Positions 13,574-21,671 of a DNA stretch of 33,761 bases are shown piece by piece. A model generated the notes under the pieces. The model worked only from the letters and a program-made list of their open reading frames with translations, was not told the DNA's origin and ran no database searches. The stretch covers positions 1-33,761 of the forward strand of contig JAHFHX010000011.1 of assembly GCA_023246655.1 (NCBI GenBank), read 5' to 3'. Within the stretch, counting starts at the first letter, position 1; every line of letters starts with the position of its first letter. Position numbers and translations under genes: made by a program. The DNA comes from Candidatus Magasanikiibacteriota bacterium. Lineage in GTDB: Bacteria > Patescibacteriota > Patescibacteriia > Magasanikbacterales > GWA2-37-8.

Positions 13574-14662
13574 TTAACTTGGAATTATTTCTTCTACTAC
13601 CGCTATAATTTTTTCCTCCTGAGCCCGTGGTAAAAGTGTATGCAAGCGCTCTCCCAACGCTTGTTTTTTTTGCGGAGATTCCATGAGCCCTTTAACAATT
13701 TGAGCAAGTTTTAATCCATTTTCCATCCATTGTTCAAGCATAAAAATACCACCTTGTTTGGCAAAAAATTGAGCATTATCTTCTTGATGAGTGCCAAACA
13801 TAGGAAGAATTAAAGCTGGTTTGGAAAGTACAGCGAGCTCGGTAAGGGTGCCAAAACCACCACGTGCAATTACTATATCAGCAATAGCATAGGCATATTT
13901 TATTTCCTCGGTAAAGAACTGGTAGACATGATAATTGGGAAAAGCACTCGTGGCTTGTTCGGCCAATTCGTGTGGGCGTTCCTTCCCGGTTAAGTGAATG
14001 ATATGCCAACCTCTTGGCCAATGTGGCAAAGCTTCAAGAACTATTTTATTTATGGTGGCAGACCCGGTACCACCCCCGAGAGCAAAGATAATAGGTGCAC
14101 TGGTTGGAATATTAAATTTTTCTCGCGCCACTTGTAAAGGAAATGCAATTGACAAATCCCGACAAGGATTGCCAATCCATTCAGTCTTCCTCTTTGGTAC
14201 ATTTTTGATGGTTTCTTGTAAAGCGGTGGTAATCTTAACAGCGAAAGGAAACATTAATTTATTAGCGAGTCCTACGCGTACATCTTGTTGATGTACCCAA
14301 GTTGGAATTCCCAAGAGAGCACCAGCCCAATGGAGAGGTACACTAATAAACCCCCCGGCCGAAATTAATATACTCGGCTGTTCTTTAATTAAAAAAAAGA
14401 AACACTGCCAGAAGGCAATAAAAATTTTAAATATATCCAGTAGATTCCAAAAGGAAAAATACCGTCGCCATTTTCCCCCTACAATTACAATAAAAGGTAT
14501 TCCGGCCTTTGTAATAATAGTTTGTTCTGGGCCATTTTTTGTTCCAATCCAAATAAATTCAACTTGAGGATATTTTTTTTTAATTGCGTTACGAATAGCT
14601 AAGAGTGGCGTCACTGGCCCAAGAGTTCCACCACCGGAGAGAACAATTTTCATACATATCAT
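13574..14662 (-). CDS. murG: MurG-like undecaprenyl-PP-MurNAc-pentapeptide GlcNAc transferase
   Basis: Adds GlcNAc to lipid I to make lipid II on the inner face of the cytoplasmic membrane. The 362-residue GT-B protein begins with VLSGGGTLGPVTPLLAI (the family consensus is GGGTGGHxxPALAI), so the GGH glycine-histidine is replaced by LGP. Next come ILISAGGFISVPLHWAGALLG near 98, WVHQQDVRVGLANKLM near 120, and TEWIGNPCRD near 160. The C-terminal UDP-GlcNAc site shows FALGGGTGSATINK near 192 and IARGGFGTLTELAVLSKPALILPMFGTHQEDNA near 265. The true start is probably the second Met (MKIVLSG), three codons in. It begins one or two bases after the rpoD stop, so it is part of the dnaG-rpoD transcript. 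Confidence 0.85.
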   Translation of the reverse strand: MICMKIVLSGGGTLGPVTPLLAIRNAIKKKYPQVEFIWIGTKNGPEQTIITKAGIPFIVIVGGKWRRYFSFWNLLDIFKIFIAFWQCFFFLIKEQPSILISAGGFISVPLHWAGALLGIPTWVHQQDVRVGLANKLMFPFAVKITTALQETIKNVPKRKTEWIGNPCRDLSIAFPLQVAREKFNIPTSAPIIFALGGGTGSATINKIVLEALPHWPRGWHIIHLTGKERPHELAEQATSAFPNYHVYQFFTEEIKYAYAIADIVIARGGFGTLTELAVLSKPALILPMFGTHQEDNAQFFAKQGGIFMLEQWMENGLKLAQIVKGLMESPQKKQALGERLHTLLPRAQEEKIIAVVEEIIPS

Positions 14663-14663
14663 T

Positions 14664-15980
14664 TTAGTAATCCCGCAACTTGCTTACGATATCTGTCTGT
14701 TGTATTTTCTCCAGTGCCTTAGCCTCAATTTGCCGAATACGTTCGCGTGTTACTCCAAATTCCTGCCCGACTTCTTCTAAGGTATGAGTTACTCCGTCAG
14801 CAAGGCCAAAACGCATTTCAAGAATTTTTTGTTCACGTGCGGTAAGGTCTTTAATAGCTTGTTGGACATAATCACGTAAAATTTGGAGTGCCGCCGAACG
14901 ATCTGGTGAAACATTCTTAATATCTTCAATAAAATCACTGAGCTGGGTTTCCTCGTCTTCATCACCAATTGGAACCTCAAGTGACATGGTATCTTGAGAA
15001 ATTTTGATGATGTGATGAATTTTTTCAACTTCCTCACCCATTTCTGCAGCTAATTCTTCTGGTGTTGGATCGCGCCCTAGATCTTGTTGAAGCCGACGCT
15101 GCACCTGTTGAAACCGATTGATTGTCTCTACCATGTGTACGGGAATACGGATAGTCCGTGATTGATCGGCTAAAGCTCTGGTAATGGCTTGGCGAATCCA
15201 CCAGGTGGCATAGGTTGAGAATTTGTAACCCTTACGATAATCAAATTTTTTAACTGCGCGGAATAATCCAATATTACCTTCTTGAATGAGGTCTAACAGT
15301 GATAAAGTCTTACCAACAAACTTTTTAGCAATTGAAACTACTAAACGCAAATTTGCTTCAATCAATTTACGTTCTGCAACTTTATCATTACGTTCTTTGC
15401 GTTTGGCCAGCGTCACTTCTTCTTCACCGGAAAGAAGTGGAATTTTTCCAATTTCACGCAAATACATTTGAATTGAATCCGAAGAAATTTGTCCTAAATC
15501 AAACGGTACATCCATATCCGGTTGCTCACCTTGAAACTGTTTTAAAATCTGTTGTTGTTGTAATTTAGTACCTAAAAGGTTTGAAGCTGTTTCTACCGTT
15601 GCTACCCCATTTTTGTCCAATAGTTCAACAAAGCCTTCGTAGAGGTCAAGGTAATGCTCGGGTCGTGGTAGAGTGTGTAATAGTTCAATTTCTGTAATAA
15701 AACCACGATTACGACCTTTGTTTACCAATTCCCAGAGCTGGTCGGACGTTGGTTCGAGCACCACCTCAGACGCCACGATAGGCTTTTTGCCTTTAGCACC
15801 ACCTAATAAACGCATCTTTTTTGACGATGTCGATTGTATGCGATGAGTCATAAACTTTCTGCCATCTTTTTTGACAGAAATTTTGACTTTTCGATGATGC
15901 TTTACCCCTCTAAATTGCGTCTTCTTTGTGGCTGTTCGTCCACGATGTATTTTGTTAATTTTCTTTATTTGGGCACTCAT
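14664..15980 (-). CDS. rpoD: Primary RNA polymerase sigma factor (sigma-70)
   Basis: The 438-residue housekeeping sigma factor. The first 80 residues are very basic and low in complexity. A region 1.1-like part follows (about 80-145). Region 1.2 is [23 protein letters not shown], with region 2 after it: [37 protein letters not shown], containing the -10 recognition and melting residues. Region 3 contains [23 protein letters not shown]. Region 4 is [15 protein letters not shown] and [18 protein letters not shown], the -35-binding helix-turn-helix. It lies 11 bp after dnaG, the classic macromolecular-synthesis arrangement, and directly before murG. Its intact regions agree with the TTGnnn-17-TATACT promoters found elsewhere in the window. 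Confidence 0.97.
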   Translation of the reverse strand: MSAQIKKINKIHRGRTATKKTQFRGVKHHRKVKISVKKDGRKFMTHRIQSTSSKKMRLLGGAKGKKPIVASEVVLEPTSDQLWELVNKGRNRGFITEIELLHTLPRPEHYLDLYEGFVELLDKNGVATVETASNLLGTKLQQQQILKQFQGEQPDMDVPFDLGQISSDSIQMYLREIGKIPLLSGEEEVTLAKRKERNDKVAERKLIEANLRLVVSIAKKFVGKTLSLLDLIQEGNIGLFRAVKKFDYRKGYKFSTYATWWIRQAITRALADQSRTIRIPVHMVETINRFQQVQRRLQQDLGRDPTPEELAAEMGEEVEKIHHIIKISQDTMSLEVPIGDEDEETQLSDFIEDIKNVSPDRSAALQILRDYVQQAIKDLTAREQKILEMRFGLADGVTHTLEEVGQEFGVTRERIRQIEAKALEKIQQTDIVSKLRDY

Positions 15981-15991
15981 GAACGTAAAAT

Positions 15992-17788
15992 TTAAGAAGA
16001 TAATGATTGTAGAGTATGTAAAAGTTTCGCTACCTGCCCGGTATCATGCTCAGCCTCGGCTTTGGCAATTTCTCGCTCTAATTCTTTACCCCGCCTTTTT
16101 CGCCACTGTTCTTTAATACGGTTCAACAATTGTTCAAGTTCAAGTTTAGCTTGATGAGACGTGAGGTCAAAAAAATTTTTGTAGGGACGAAGAAATAATA
16201 AGTCAACTGGATTTTCCTGTCCTTCCTGGTGAACAGACTCGCGAAGATTATTAACAACAAGTTTCTGATCCTTAGTATACAATTTTTCAGCATTTTCGTA
16301 AAGAGTAAAAAAAATCGTTCCTGACATATATTCAGGATTAAGAAAATCTCGAAAAAATTCATAATTTTCTGGAAATTTAATAACCAGAGACCAAAATTCT
16401 TGTAATAATACTTCAAACGGCTCAGCTCTTCCCGCGACCGGAACTACTGGCACGATTTGGTTGGATGGCGCGGCTAGTACTGCCTGTTTATTTTTTTTAA
16501 GTTCCTCTCGTAACAGTTCAATATTAATTGATAATTCATTCCCTAAACGTTTTAACCACTCATCACGCTCTACGGCGAAAGGAATTTTCTTAATTTGTAC
16601 CAAAAGTTCATCCGCTGCTTGTTGTTTAGCAGCCGGATTTTTTTGATCAATACCAATAAGCACAGTTCGAAAATACCATTCTAATAAACCAGGGGCTTCG
16701 GCAACAGCCCGGAACCACACGTCCGGATTTTTCTTTAAACATTCATCTGCATCTTTAGCGATACCTTTGGGAATTTGAATAACATGGACATTCATTCCAG
16801 CTTCGAGCGCCACTTCACTCCCCCGTTTTCCGGCACTTTGTCCAGCAGCATCAGCGTCAAAAGCTATTGCTATGTTATTAGTATAGCGTTTAAGAATTTT
16901 TACCTGCTCTGGCGTTAAGGCCGTTCCCGAAACTGCCACCACATGCATCATTCCCGCCTGATGACAGGCAATAACATCCATCTGACCTTCAACCAGTACC
17001 GCTAAATCTTTATTCCTTATTTCAGTTTTAGCTTTGTGTAAACCGAACAGGAGGCGTGATTTATCGTAGAGCAGTGTTTGTGGAGTATTAACGTATTTGC
17101 CGCCAGAATTCTCGGTTTCAATAAGTACACGCCCAGTAAAACCAACTATTGTGCCGTGAGCATCGCTCAACGGGAACATAATCCGTCCACGAAACCGATC
17201 ATAGAGCCCTCGTCCGCTTTTGGTATCAGCACCATCACGTTTTATTATTAATCCCGATGCTACTATATCATCAATACTGTACCCTTTATTGAGTAAATAT
17301 TTTGTTAAGAGGTCCCATTGTTCCGGCGCGTAGCCAATTTGACATTGCGTAATTGTTTGCTCGGTGAGCTGCCGATTGCGCAGATACTTACGAGCATTTT
17401 CCCCGGCTGGTAATACCGTTAGGATATGGTAGTAAAATGCACTTGCCTTTGCCACAATTTCTACTAGACGATTGCGTTGGCTTGTATCAACTTGCATTTT
17501 ATGGGTATCAAGTTGAACGCCAGCACGTTTGGCTAATAATTTTAACGCTTCGATAAATTCTAACCCTTCAATCTCTTGAATGAAGCTAAAAATGTCCCCG
17601 CCTTTTCCACACCCAAAACAGTGCCAAATCTGTTTTTCCGGGTGCACCATAAAAGAAGGTGTTTTTTCATGGTGGAATGGGCAATTCGCTCGCCAATTAA
17701 TGCCGGCTTTTTTAACTTTTACATATTCGCCAATCAATTGGACAATATCGGTACGATCTTTAATTATTTGAGTATCATTCATATACAC
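15992..17788 (-). CDS. dnaG: DNA primase
   Basis: Makes RNA primers for replication at the fork. The 598-residue protein starts with a CHC2 zinc-binding domain whose ligands are Cys36, His39, Cys57 and Cys60 ([11 protein letters not shown] and [10 protein letters not shown]). The catalytic core follows, with [23 protein letters not shown] near 205. The TOPRIM motif is [14 protein letters not shown] near 270 with [13 protein letters not shown] near 307 (acidic metal ligands). The C-terminal 180 residues are helical and form the helicase-binding region. The start may be Met3 (MNDTQ). It heads the dnaG-rpoD-murG set. Upstream, 70 bp separates it from the permease gene with no strong promoter visible to me. 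Confidence 0.96.
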   Translation of the reverse strand: MYMNDTQIIKDRTDIVQLIGEYVKVKKAGINWRANCPFHHEKTPSFMVHPEKQIWHCFGCGKGGDIFSFIQEIEGLEFIEALKLLAKRAGVQLDTHKMQVDTSQRNRLVEIVAKASAFYYHILTVLPAGENARKYLRNRQLTEQTITQCQIGYAPEQWDLLTKYLLNKGYSIDDIVASGLIIKRDGADTKSGRGLYDRFRGRIMFPLSDAHGTIVGFTGRVLIETENSGGKYVNTPQTLLYDKSRLLFGLHKAKTEIRNKDLAVLVEGQMDVIACHQAGMMHVVAVSGTALTPEQVKILKRYTNNIAIAFDADAAGQSAGKRGSEVALEAGMNVHVIQIPKGIAKDADECLKKNPDVWFRAVAEAPGLLEWYFRTVLIGIDQKNPAAKQQAADELLVQIKKIPFAVERDEWLKRLGNELSINIELLREELKKNKQAVLAAPSNQIVPVVPVAGRAEPFEVLLQEFWSLVIKFPENYEFFRDFLNPEYMSGTIFFTLYENAEKLYTKDQKLVVNNLRESVHQEGQENPVDLLFLRPYKNFFDLTSHQAKLELEQLLNRIKEQWRKRRGKELEREIAKAEAEHDTGQVAKLLHTLQSLSS

Positions 17789-17858
17789 TGAAAGAATTCT
17801 TCCTGAGATCGTTAGTACGGTAACATTTTACCCTAGAAAAGGCAACTGCCACGATTGT

Positions 17859-19094
17859 TTATTCCCGCCGCAGAGCATCAATTGGATTTAAACCCGCGGC
17901 TTTACGGGCAGGATACCACCCGAATAATATACCAATTCCAACAGAGAACCCAATAGCTAGCGCGAGAGAGGTAGCTGAGATGGAGTAGACCCATTTAAAA
18001 CCAAATGAGGTGGCAGCAAAATAAATTACCAGCGCAATCAAGGCTCCTAGAATAATTCCTACCACTCCCCCACTCATGGTGGTCAAAATTGCTTCTGCTA
18101 AAAATTGACGTTGAATATCTTGGGCCGTGGCGCCAACGGCTTTGCGAAGACCAATTTCAAAGGTTCGCTCAGCCACTGAGACATACATGATATTCATAAT
18201 TCCAACACCGCCGACAACGAGGGAAATTCCAACCAGAGCAACCAGAAGGAGCGTTATACCACCAGTGATTTTGGTGAGTGTTGTTTGGGCATCAGCGGTT
18301 GTGTTGACCACAAAATCATCATGATCAGCATTCGTGATATAATGATTTGTACGTATAAGATCAGCCAAATCTGCTGCGGTTGACTTCGACTGGCTGCCAT
18401 CCCGCATCCGAGCGATGATTTGTTGAATGTAATCAATGCCCAACAACTTTTTCTGCATTGTTTTGGTAGGAAGACTAATCATATTATCGAGATCAAAAAA
18501 GAAGGCTGAACCACGCTTGGCTTCTACTCCTACCACCCGAAAGGGTTTACCGCGGATGTACATTATTTTGTCCACTGCCTCTTCGTCACCAAACAATTTT
18601 TCTTTGGCGGTTGCCCCTAATACTGCTACTTGCGCCAAACCTTCTTCCTCCTCACGTGTATAAAATCGGCCGCTTGATATATCAAATTTTTCAACGTCTG
18701 GCGTAGCATATCCATGGCCCATTAGCATTACCTTTTTAAGCTGACCCTGATAACTCACCGCTTCCTGGCCGCTCACCATTCCATAGGCCGCCAGAATATT
18801 TGGATAACGCCGCACCGTTTCTAAGTCCTTATCTTTCATTGTGGTGATGGTGATACCAACACTCCCAAAGCTGCCAGAATTATGCTTGATGCTTGGGACT
18901 TGGGTTTCAATACTTAAGGTATCCGGTCCAAAGGCATCCAGCTGCCCCAAAACAAAACGCTCTACTCCCTTACCCGCCGCCATAATAGTGATGACAGCTG
19001 CACTCCCAATGGCGATGGCGAGCATGGTAAGGATAGTCCGGCGTTTTTGACGGTAGAGCGAGTTGTAGGCGAGGTGGAAAGGGATGAAATTCAC
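17859..19094 (-). CDS. ABC transporter permease, MacB/FtsX type (second permease)
   Basis: A 411-residue membrane protein of the MacB-type mechanotransmission ABC family. A first membrane helix (about residues 19-40, RRTILTMLAIAIGSAAVITI) is followed by a large extracytoplasmic MacB_PCD domain (about 45-270). Three C-terminal helices form the FtsX domain (VGGVGIMNIMYVSVAERTFEIGLRKAVGA near 290-318, then two more). RTFEIGLRKAVGA and the ending PARKAAGLNPIDALRRE are strongly conserved in the family. It is shorter than full MacB because the ATPase is separate (20805). It closes the operon adaptor-ATPase-permease-permease and probably pairs with the permease at 19199 to form a heterodimer. The substrate is unknown; envelope lipids, peptides or lipoproteins are possible. 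Confidence 0.9.
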   Translation of the reverse strand: MNFIPFHLAYNSLYRQKRRTILTMLAIAIGSAAVITIMAAGKGVERFVLGQLDAFGPDTLSIETQVPSIKHNSGSFGSVGITITTMKDKDLETVRRYPNILAAYGMVSGQEAVSYQGQLKKVMLMGHGYATPDVEKFDISSGRFYTREEEEGLAQVAVLGATAKEKLFGDEEAVDKIMYIRGKPFRVVGVEAKRGSAFFFDLDNMISLPTKTMQKKLLGIDYIQQIIARMRDGSQSKSTAADLADLIRTNHYITNADHDDFVVNTTADAQTTLTKITGGITLLLVALVGISLVVGGVGIMNIMYVSVAERTFEIGLRKAVGATAQDIQRQFLAEAILTTMSGGVVGIILGALIALVIYFAATSFGFKWVYSISATSLALAIGFSVGIGILFGWYPARKAAGLNPIDALRRE

Positions 19095-19198
19095 AAAAAT
19101 TTAAAACGAAAAGAACAAAATTAAAAAATACAGTGCAAAATTAAAAATTTTTGAATTTTAAATTGTAATTTTACTTTTTTCATTTTTATTTTTTAATT

Positions 19199-20437
19199 TT
19201 ATTCATACCTAAGCGCCTCAATCGGATCAAGTCTGCTGGCTCGTCTGGCAGGACTTACTCCAAAAATAAGACCAATCGCGATTGAGACAACACATCCAAG
19301 AGCAACTGATGCTGGAGTAATTATTAAGTCCCAACTGTAACCTTGATGACGCGCCACCGACGCCACAATGATAGCAATTCCAGCTCCCAAAATTATCCCG
19401 ATGACTCCACCGACAAACGTAATGAGTACTGTCTCCACTAAAAATTGCATGGTGATATTACGATTCGTTGCACCAACGGCTTTACGCAAGCCAATCTCCT
19501 TCGTTCGTTCCTCCACAGCTGCAAGCATAATATTCATAATACCAATACCACCAACGATAAGAGAGAGTGCGGCAATGGCCGCCAAAAAAAATTTAAGGGC
19601 GTTAGTAATGGTGGTAAGTACTTCAAGCCCTTGATTGGCCGAACGCACAGAGAAATCGTCATTTTCCGGATCAACAATACCGTGACGATCACGGAGAATA
19701 GTTTTAATCTGTTCGATGGTAGAAACAACGTACTCGGGGGCATCAATTTTTACACGCACGAAATTAACATGATTGATACCCAGCAGTATTTTTTGCGCAG
19801 TCGCGACGGGCACAAATAATTGATTATCTTGATTTTGGAATCCACTTACTCCCCGCTGTTTTAATACTCCAATCACCACAAAGTTGCTGCGTTTAATACG
19901 GACAATTTTTCCAACTGCCCCCTCTTCGGGAAATAGATTTTCGGCTGCTTCGCTTCCCAAAACCACTACCCGCACAGCACCCTTGTCTTCGTCTTCAGAA
20001 AAAAAACGCCCTTGAGATAGTTCAATTGATTCAACGCGTGGATAATCAGCACTGACACCAACAAATGTTGTATCATAAGAGACCGACGCAATGGTAACCG
20101 TATCTGCCCCACGCACATAGGGCGTTGCAGCCACAATGTGCTGGTTGCCGGAATTAACAATTGCTTTAACGTCGTCTGTCGTTAATGTTGTTACCACAAT
20201 TCCAAATACTGCTGCTGGCGGTCCTTTATCATCAGATTTACCTGGCAGAATTCCAACCAAATTTGACCCCAAACTTTTAATTTGATTCAAAATCAAACTC
20301 TGTGCCCCGGCACCAACGGACATAATTACTACTACTGCCATAACGCCAATAATAATTCCGAGCATAGTTAAAAACGAGCGCAGTTTGTTGCGCGCAAGAA
20401 TTTGCCAAGCACCGGTGATGTTTTCGAGGAGATTCAT
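19199..20437 (-). CDS. ABC transporter permease, MacB/FtsX type (first permease)
   Basis: A 412-residue permease when started at the Met of MNLLENITGAW (20437); a longer reading to 20485 adds 16 residues without family likeness and runs into the divergent cassette promoter, so I reject it. Domains are an N-terminal helix (about 22-45, RSFLTMLGIIIGVMAVVVIM), a MacB_PCD periplasmic-type domain, and the C-terminal FtsX domain with VGGIGIMNIMLAAVEERTKEIGLRKAVGA and the ending PARRASRLDPIEALRYE. It is paralogous to the next permease and the two probably form a heterodimer. The 367 bp between it and its ATPase gene contain an oppositely oriented GC-rich cassette. Confidence 0.9.
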   Translation of the reverse strand: MNLLENITGAWQILARNKLRSFLTMLGIIIGVMAVVVIMSVGAGAQSLILNQIKSLGSNLVGILPGKSDDKGPPAAVFGIVVTTLTTDDVKAIVNSGNQHIVAATPYVRGADTVTIASVSYDTTFVGVSADYPRVESIELSQGRFFSEDEDKGAVRVVVLGSEAAENLFPEEGAVGKIVRIKRSNFVVIGVLKQRGVSGFQNQDNQLFVPVATAQKILLGINHVNFVRVKIDAPEYVVSTIEQIKTILRDRHGIVDPENDDFSVRSANQGLEVLTTITNALKFFLAAIAALSLIVGGIGIMNIMLAAVEERTKEIGLRKAVGATNRNITMQFLVETVLITFVGGVIGIILGAGIAIIVASVARHQGYSWDLIITPASVALGCVVSIAIGLIFGVSPARRASRLDPIEALRYE

Positions 20438-20445
20438 ACTACCTA

Positions 20446-20472
20446 TTGACTCTCTCTCTTTCCTGCTATACT
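20446..20472 (+). promoter_or_regulatory. Promoter of the GC-rich cassette
   Basis: TTGACT (20446-20451), a 15-bp spacer and an extended -10 TGC-TATACT (20464-20472). The predicted start is near 20479. It faces away from the permease gene, whose start codon lies at 20437. The short spacer is partly offset by the TG extension. Confidence 0.6.
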
Positions 20473-20485
20473 TATTAGTCCTCAC

Positions 20486-20500
20486 GCGCCATTTCGGCGC
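20486..20500 (+). promoter_or_regulatory. Short GC hairpin before the cassette start codon
   Basis: GCGCC, loop ATTTC, GGCGC, immediately upstream of GGAAGGAG and the ATG at 20510. It would sit near the 5' end of the transcript and could stabilise the mRNA or gate the Shine-Dalgarno sequence. Confidence 0.45.
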
Positions 20501-20509
20501 TGGAAGGAG

Positions 20510-20719
20510 ATGAGGAAAACGTTCAAGATATTCATGTTGGCATTGGTTCTGGTGGGAGCCGCACTCTGCCTCATCAGCGGAGTGATCTCGATGTTTGAGC
20601 CAGAGGATAGACCCGTCCCCTCGAAGCTCTTCGACACAATAGTCCCCATGATGCTGTGCGTCGGGATGTTGTGGTTGCTGCTCGGACTCGGGACGCTCAT
20701 AGCCTTGGCAAGTTTCTGA
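20510..20719 (+). CDS. GC-rich small membrane protein (69 residues), unknown family
   Basis: A 69-residue protein with two predicted membrane helices: about residues 7-28 (FKIFMLALVLVGAALCLISG) and 45-67 (IVPMMLCVGMLWLLLGLGTL). They are joined by a short polar loop with EPEDRPVPSK. I recognise no family. Of its 69 codons, 52 end in G or C by my count, far from the A/T-ending codons of its neighbours. It has an unusually good GGAAGGAG in front of the ATG (spacing very short), while most genes in the window lack a Shine-Dalgarno. Its own promoter, 5' hairpin and GC-rich terminator make it a complete cassette. It stands opposite to, and inside, the macA-ATPase-permease operon, which suggests a recent insertion from elsewhere. 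Confidence 0.6.
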   Translation: MRKTFKIFMLALVLVGAALCLISGVISMFEPEDRPVPSKLFDTIVPMMLCVGMLWLLLGLGTLIALASF

Positions 20720-20741
20720 CGCCCCGCAAGTAGCAGCAACC

Positions 20742-20775
20742 GGGCCCCTTCCACCAAAGGGGCCCTTCTTCTTTA
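20742..20775 (+). terminator. GC-rich intrinsic terminator of the cassette
   Basis: A 9-bp perfect stem GGGCCCCTT/AAGGGGCCC (20742-20750 with 20757-20765), loop of six, then TTCTTCTTT. It is much richer in GC than the other terminators in the window and lies 22 bp after the small ORF. Confidence 0.75.
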
Positions 20776-20804
20776 ATAGATCTTATTTGTAACGACATAC
20801 AATA

Positions 20805-21527
20805 TTACTTCCTTAGTTCCCCACTGTCTCCAGCTACTTGCCGACTATTTACTGGGCTATCCGTAACAATCAAACCATCTTTAAGCTGAATAATTCGTTT
20901 CGCGTGCTCGGCGGTATAGCGTTCATGCGTCACCAAGATTATCGTGTGGCCTTCTTTATTAAGTTGTTGCAAAATTTTCATAACTTGGAGACCAGACTTT
21001 GAATCTAAATTTCCAGTTGGCTCATCGGCAAAAATAACTTCGGGATTATTAATTAAAGCGCGTGCAATTGCCACGCGTTGTTTTTCTCCGCCAGAGAGTT
21101 GACTCGGTGAATTGTTTAAACGATGCTCGAGTCCAACCGCCATAAGCAATTTCCGCGCTCGTTCATTCCGCTCTGTGGTTGGGGCTTTGGTATAAACCAA
21201 TGGCATTACGACATTCTCCAAGGCACTTGCCCGTGGCAACAAATTAAAGGCCTGAAATACAAACCCTACTTTATCACGCCGCATCGCGGCCAATTCATCA
21301 TCACTCAGTGTTGAAACATCACGCCCATCAAAAAGATACTGTCCACTCGTCACTATATCTAAAAATCCCAAAATATGCATGAGGGTTGATTTCCCCGATC
21401 CGCTTGGCCCCATAATAGAAACGAATTCGCCTTTTTCAATACTAAAATTAAGCCCGCGGAGAACGGGTGTAACTACTTCACCAGTTATGTAATCCTTTTT
21501 AAGATTGGCAACATTGATGAGAGGCAT
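20805..21527 (-). CDS. ABC transporter ATPase, LolD/MacB type
   Basis: A 240-residue ATPase that powers the two MacB-type permeases. Walker A is GPSGSGKST (40-48 from the chosen start). The Q-loop is [10 protein letters not shown], the signature [15 protein letters not shown], and Walker [13 protein letters not shown] with the catalytic Glu. The H-loop is ILVTHE. The [16 protein letters not shown] stretch is typical of the LolD/MacB/FtsE branch. An in-frame ATG at 21539 lies inside the terminal repeat of the palindromic element upstream; the family-like start is the Met of MPLINVANL at 21527. A 144-bp gap occupied by that element separates it from the MacA-like gene, and a plus-strand cassette lies between it and the first permease. 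Confidence 0.95.
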   Translation of the reverse strand: MPLINVANLKKDYITGEVVTPVLRGLNFSIEKGEFVSIMGPSGSGKSTLMHILGFLDIVTSGQYLFDGRDVSTLSDDELAAMRRDKVGFVFQAFNLLPRASALENVVMPLVYTKAPTTERNERARKLLMAVGLEHRLNNSPSQLSGGEKQRVAIARALINNPEVIFADEPTGNLDSKSGLQVMKILQQLNKEGHTIILVTHERYTAEHAKRIIQLKDGLIVTDSPVNSRQVAGDSGELRK

Positions 21528-21533
21528 ATATAC

Positions 21534-21669
21534 TGTCATTGCGAGGAAGGAACCGCGTGGTGACTGACGAAGCAGCCCCCCCCCGCTTAAGGTGTGATCA
21601 AAACGGGGAGATTGGCCTCCCGAGGCATCGCGAGACTTCGTCGTTCGTTCCTCACTCCTCGCAATGACA
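21534..21669. repeat. 136-bp palindromic repeat element (copy A) inside the transporter operon
   Basis: The ends are perfect 14-bp inverted repeats: TGTCATTGCGAGGA at 21534-21547 and its complement at 21656-21669. Inner words also pair (gacgaag near 21566 with cttcgtc near 21636). The centre carries a run of nine C (21576-21584). The element fills almost the whole gap between the MacA-like and ATPase genes. Its end supplies a spurious ATG for the ATPase, and it stops 2 bp before the adaptor's stop codon. Related copies lie at 31176-31287 and 30598-30650. It encodes no protein and looks like a REP/MITE-type element. Confidence 0.85.
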
Positions 21670-21671
21670 AA

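Noticed and set aside
20482..20757. Minus-strand ORF of 91 codons opposite the GC-rich cassette
   Set aside because: It is a shadow of the small membrane protein gene and reads through that cassette's hairpin and terminator; its protein is Ser/Pro-rich with no domain.
21534..21669. Insertion sequence
   Set aside because: The element has terminal inverted repeats but only 136 bp and no transposase; it fits a non-autonomous palindromic repeat instead.
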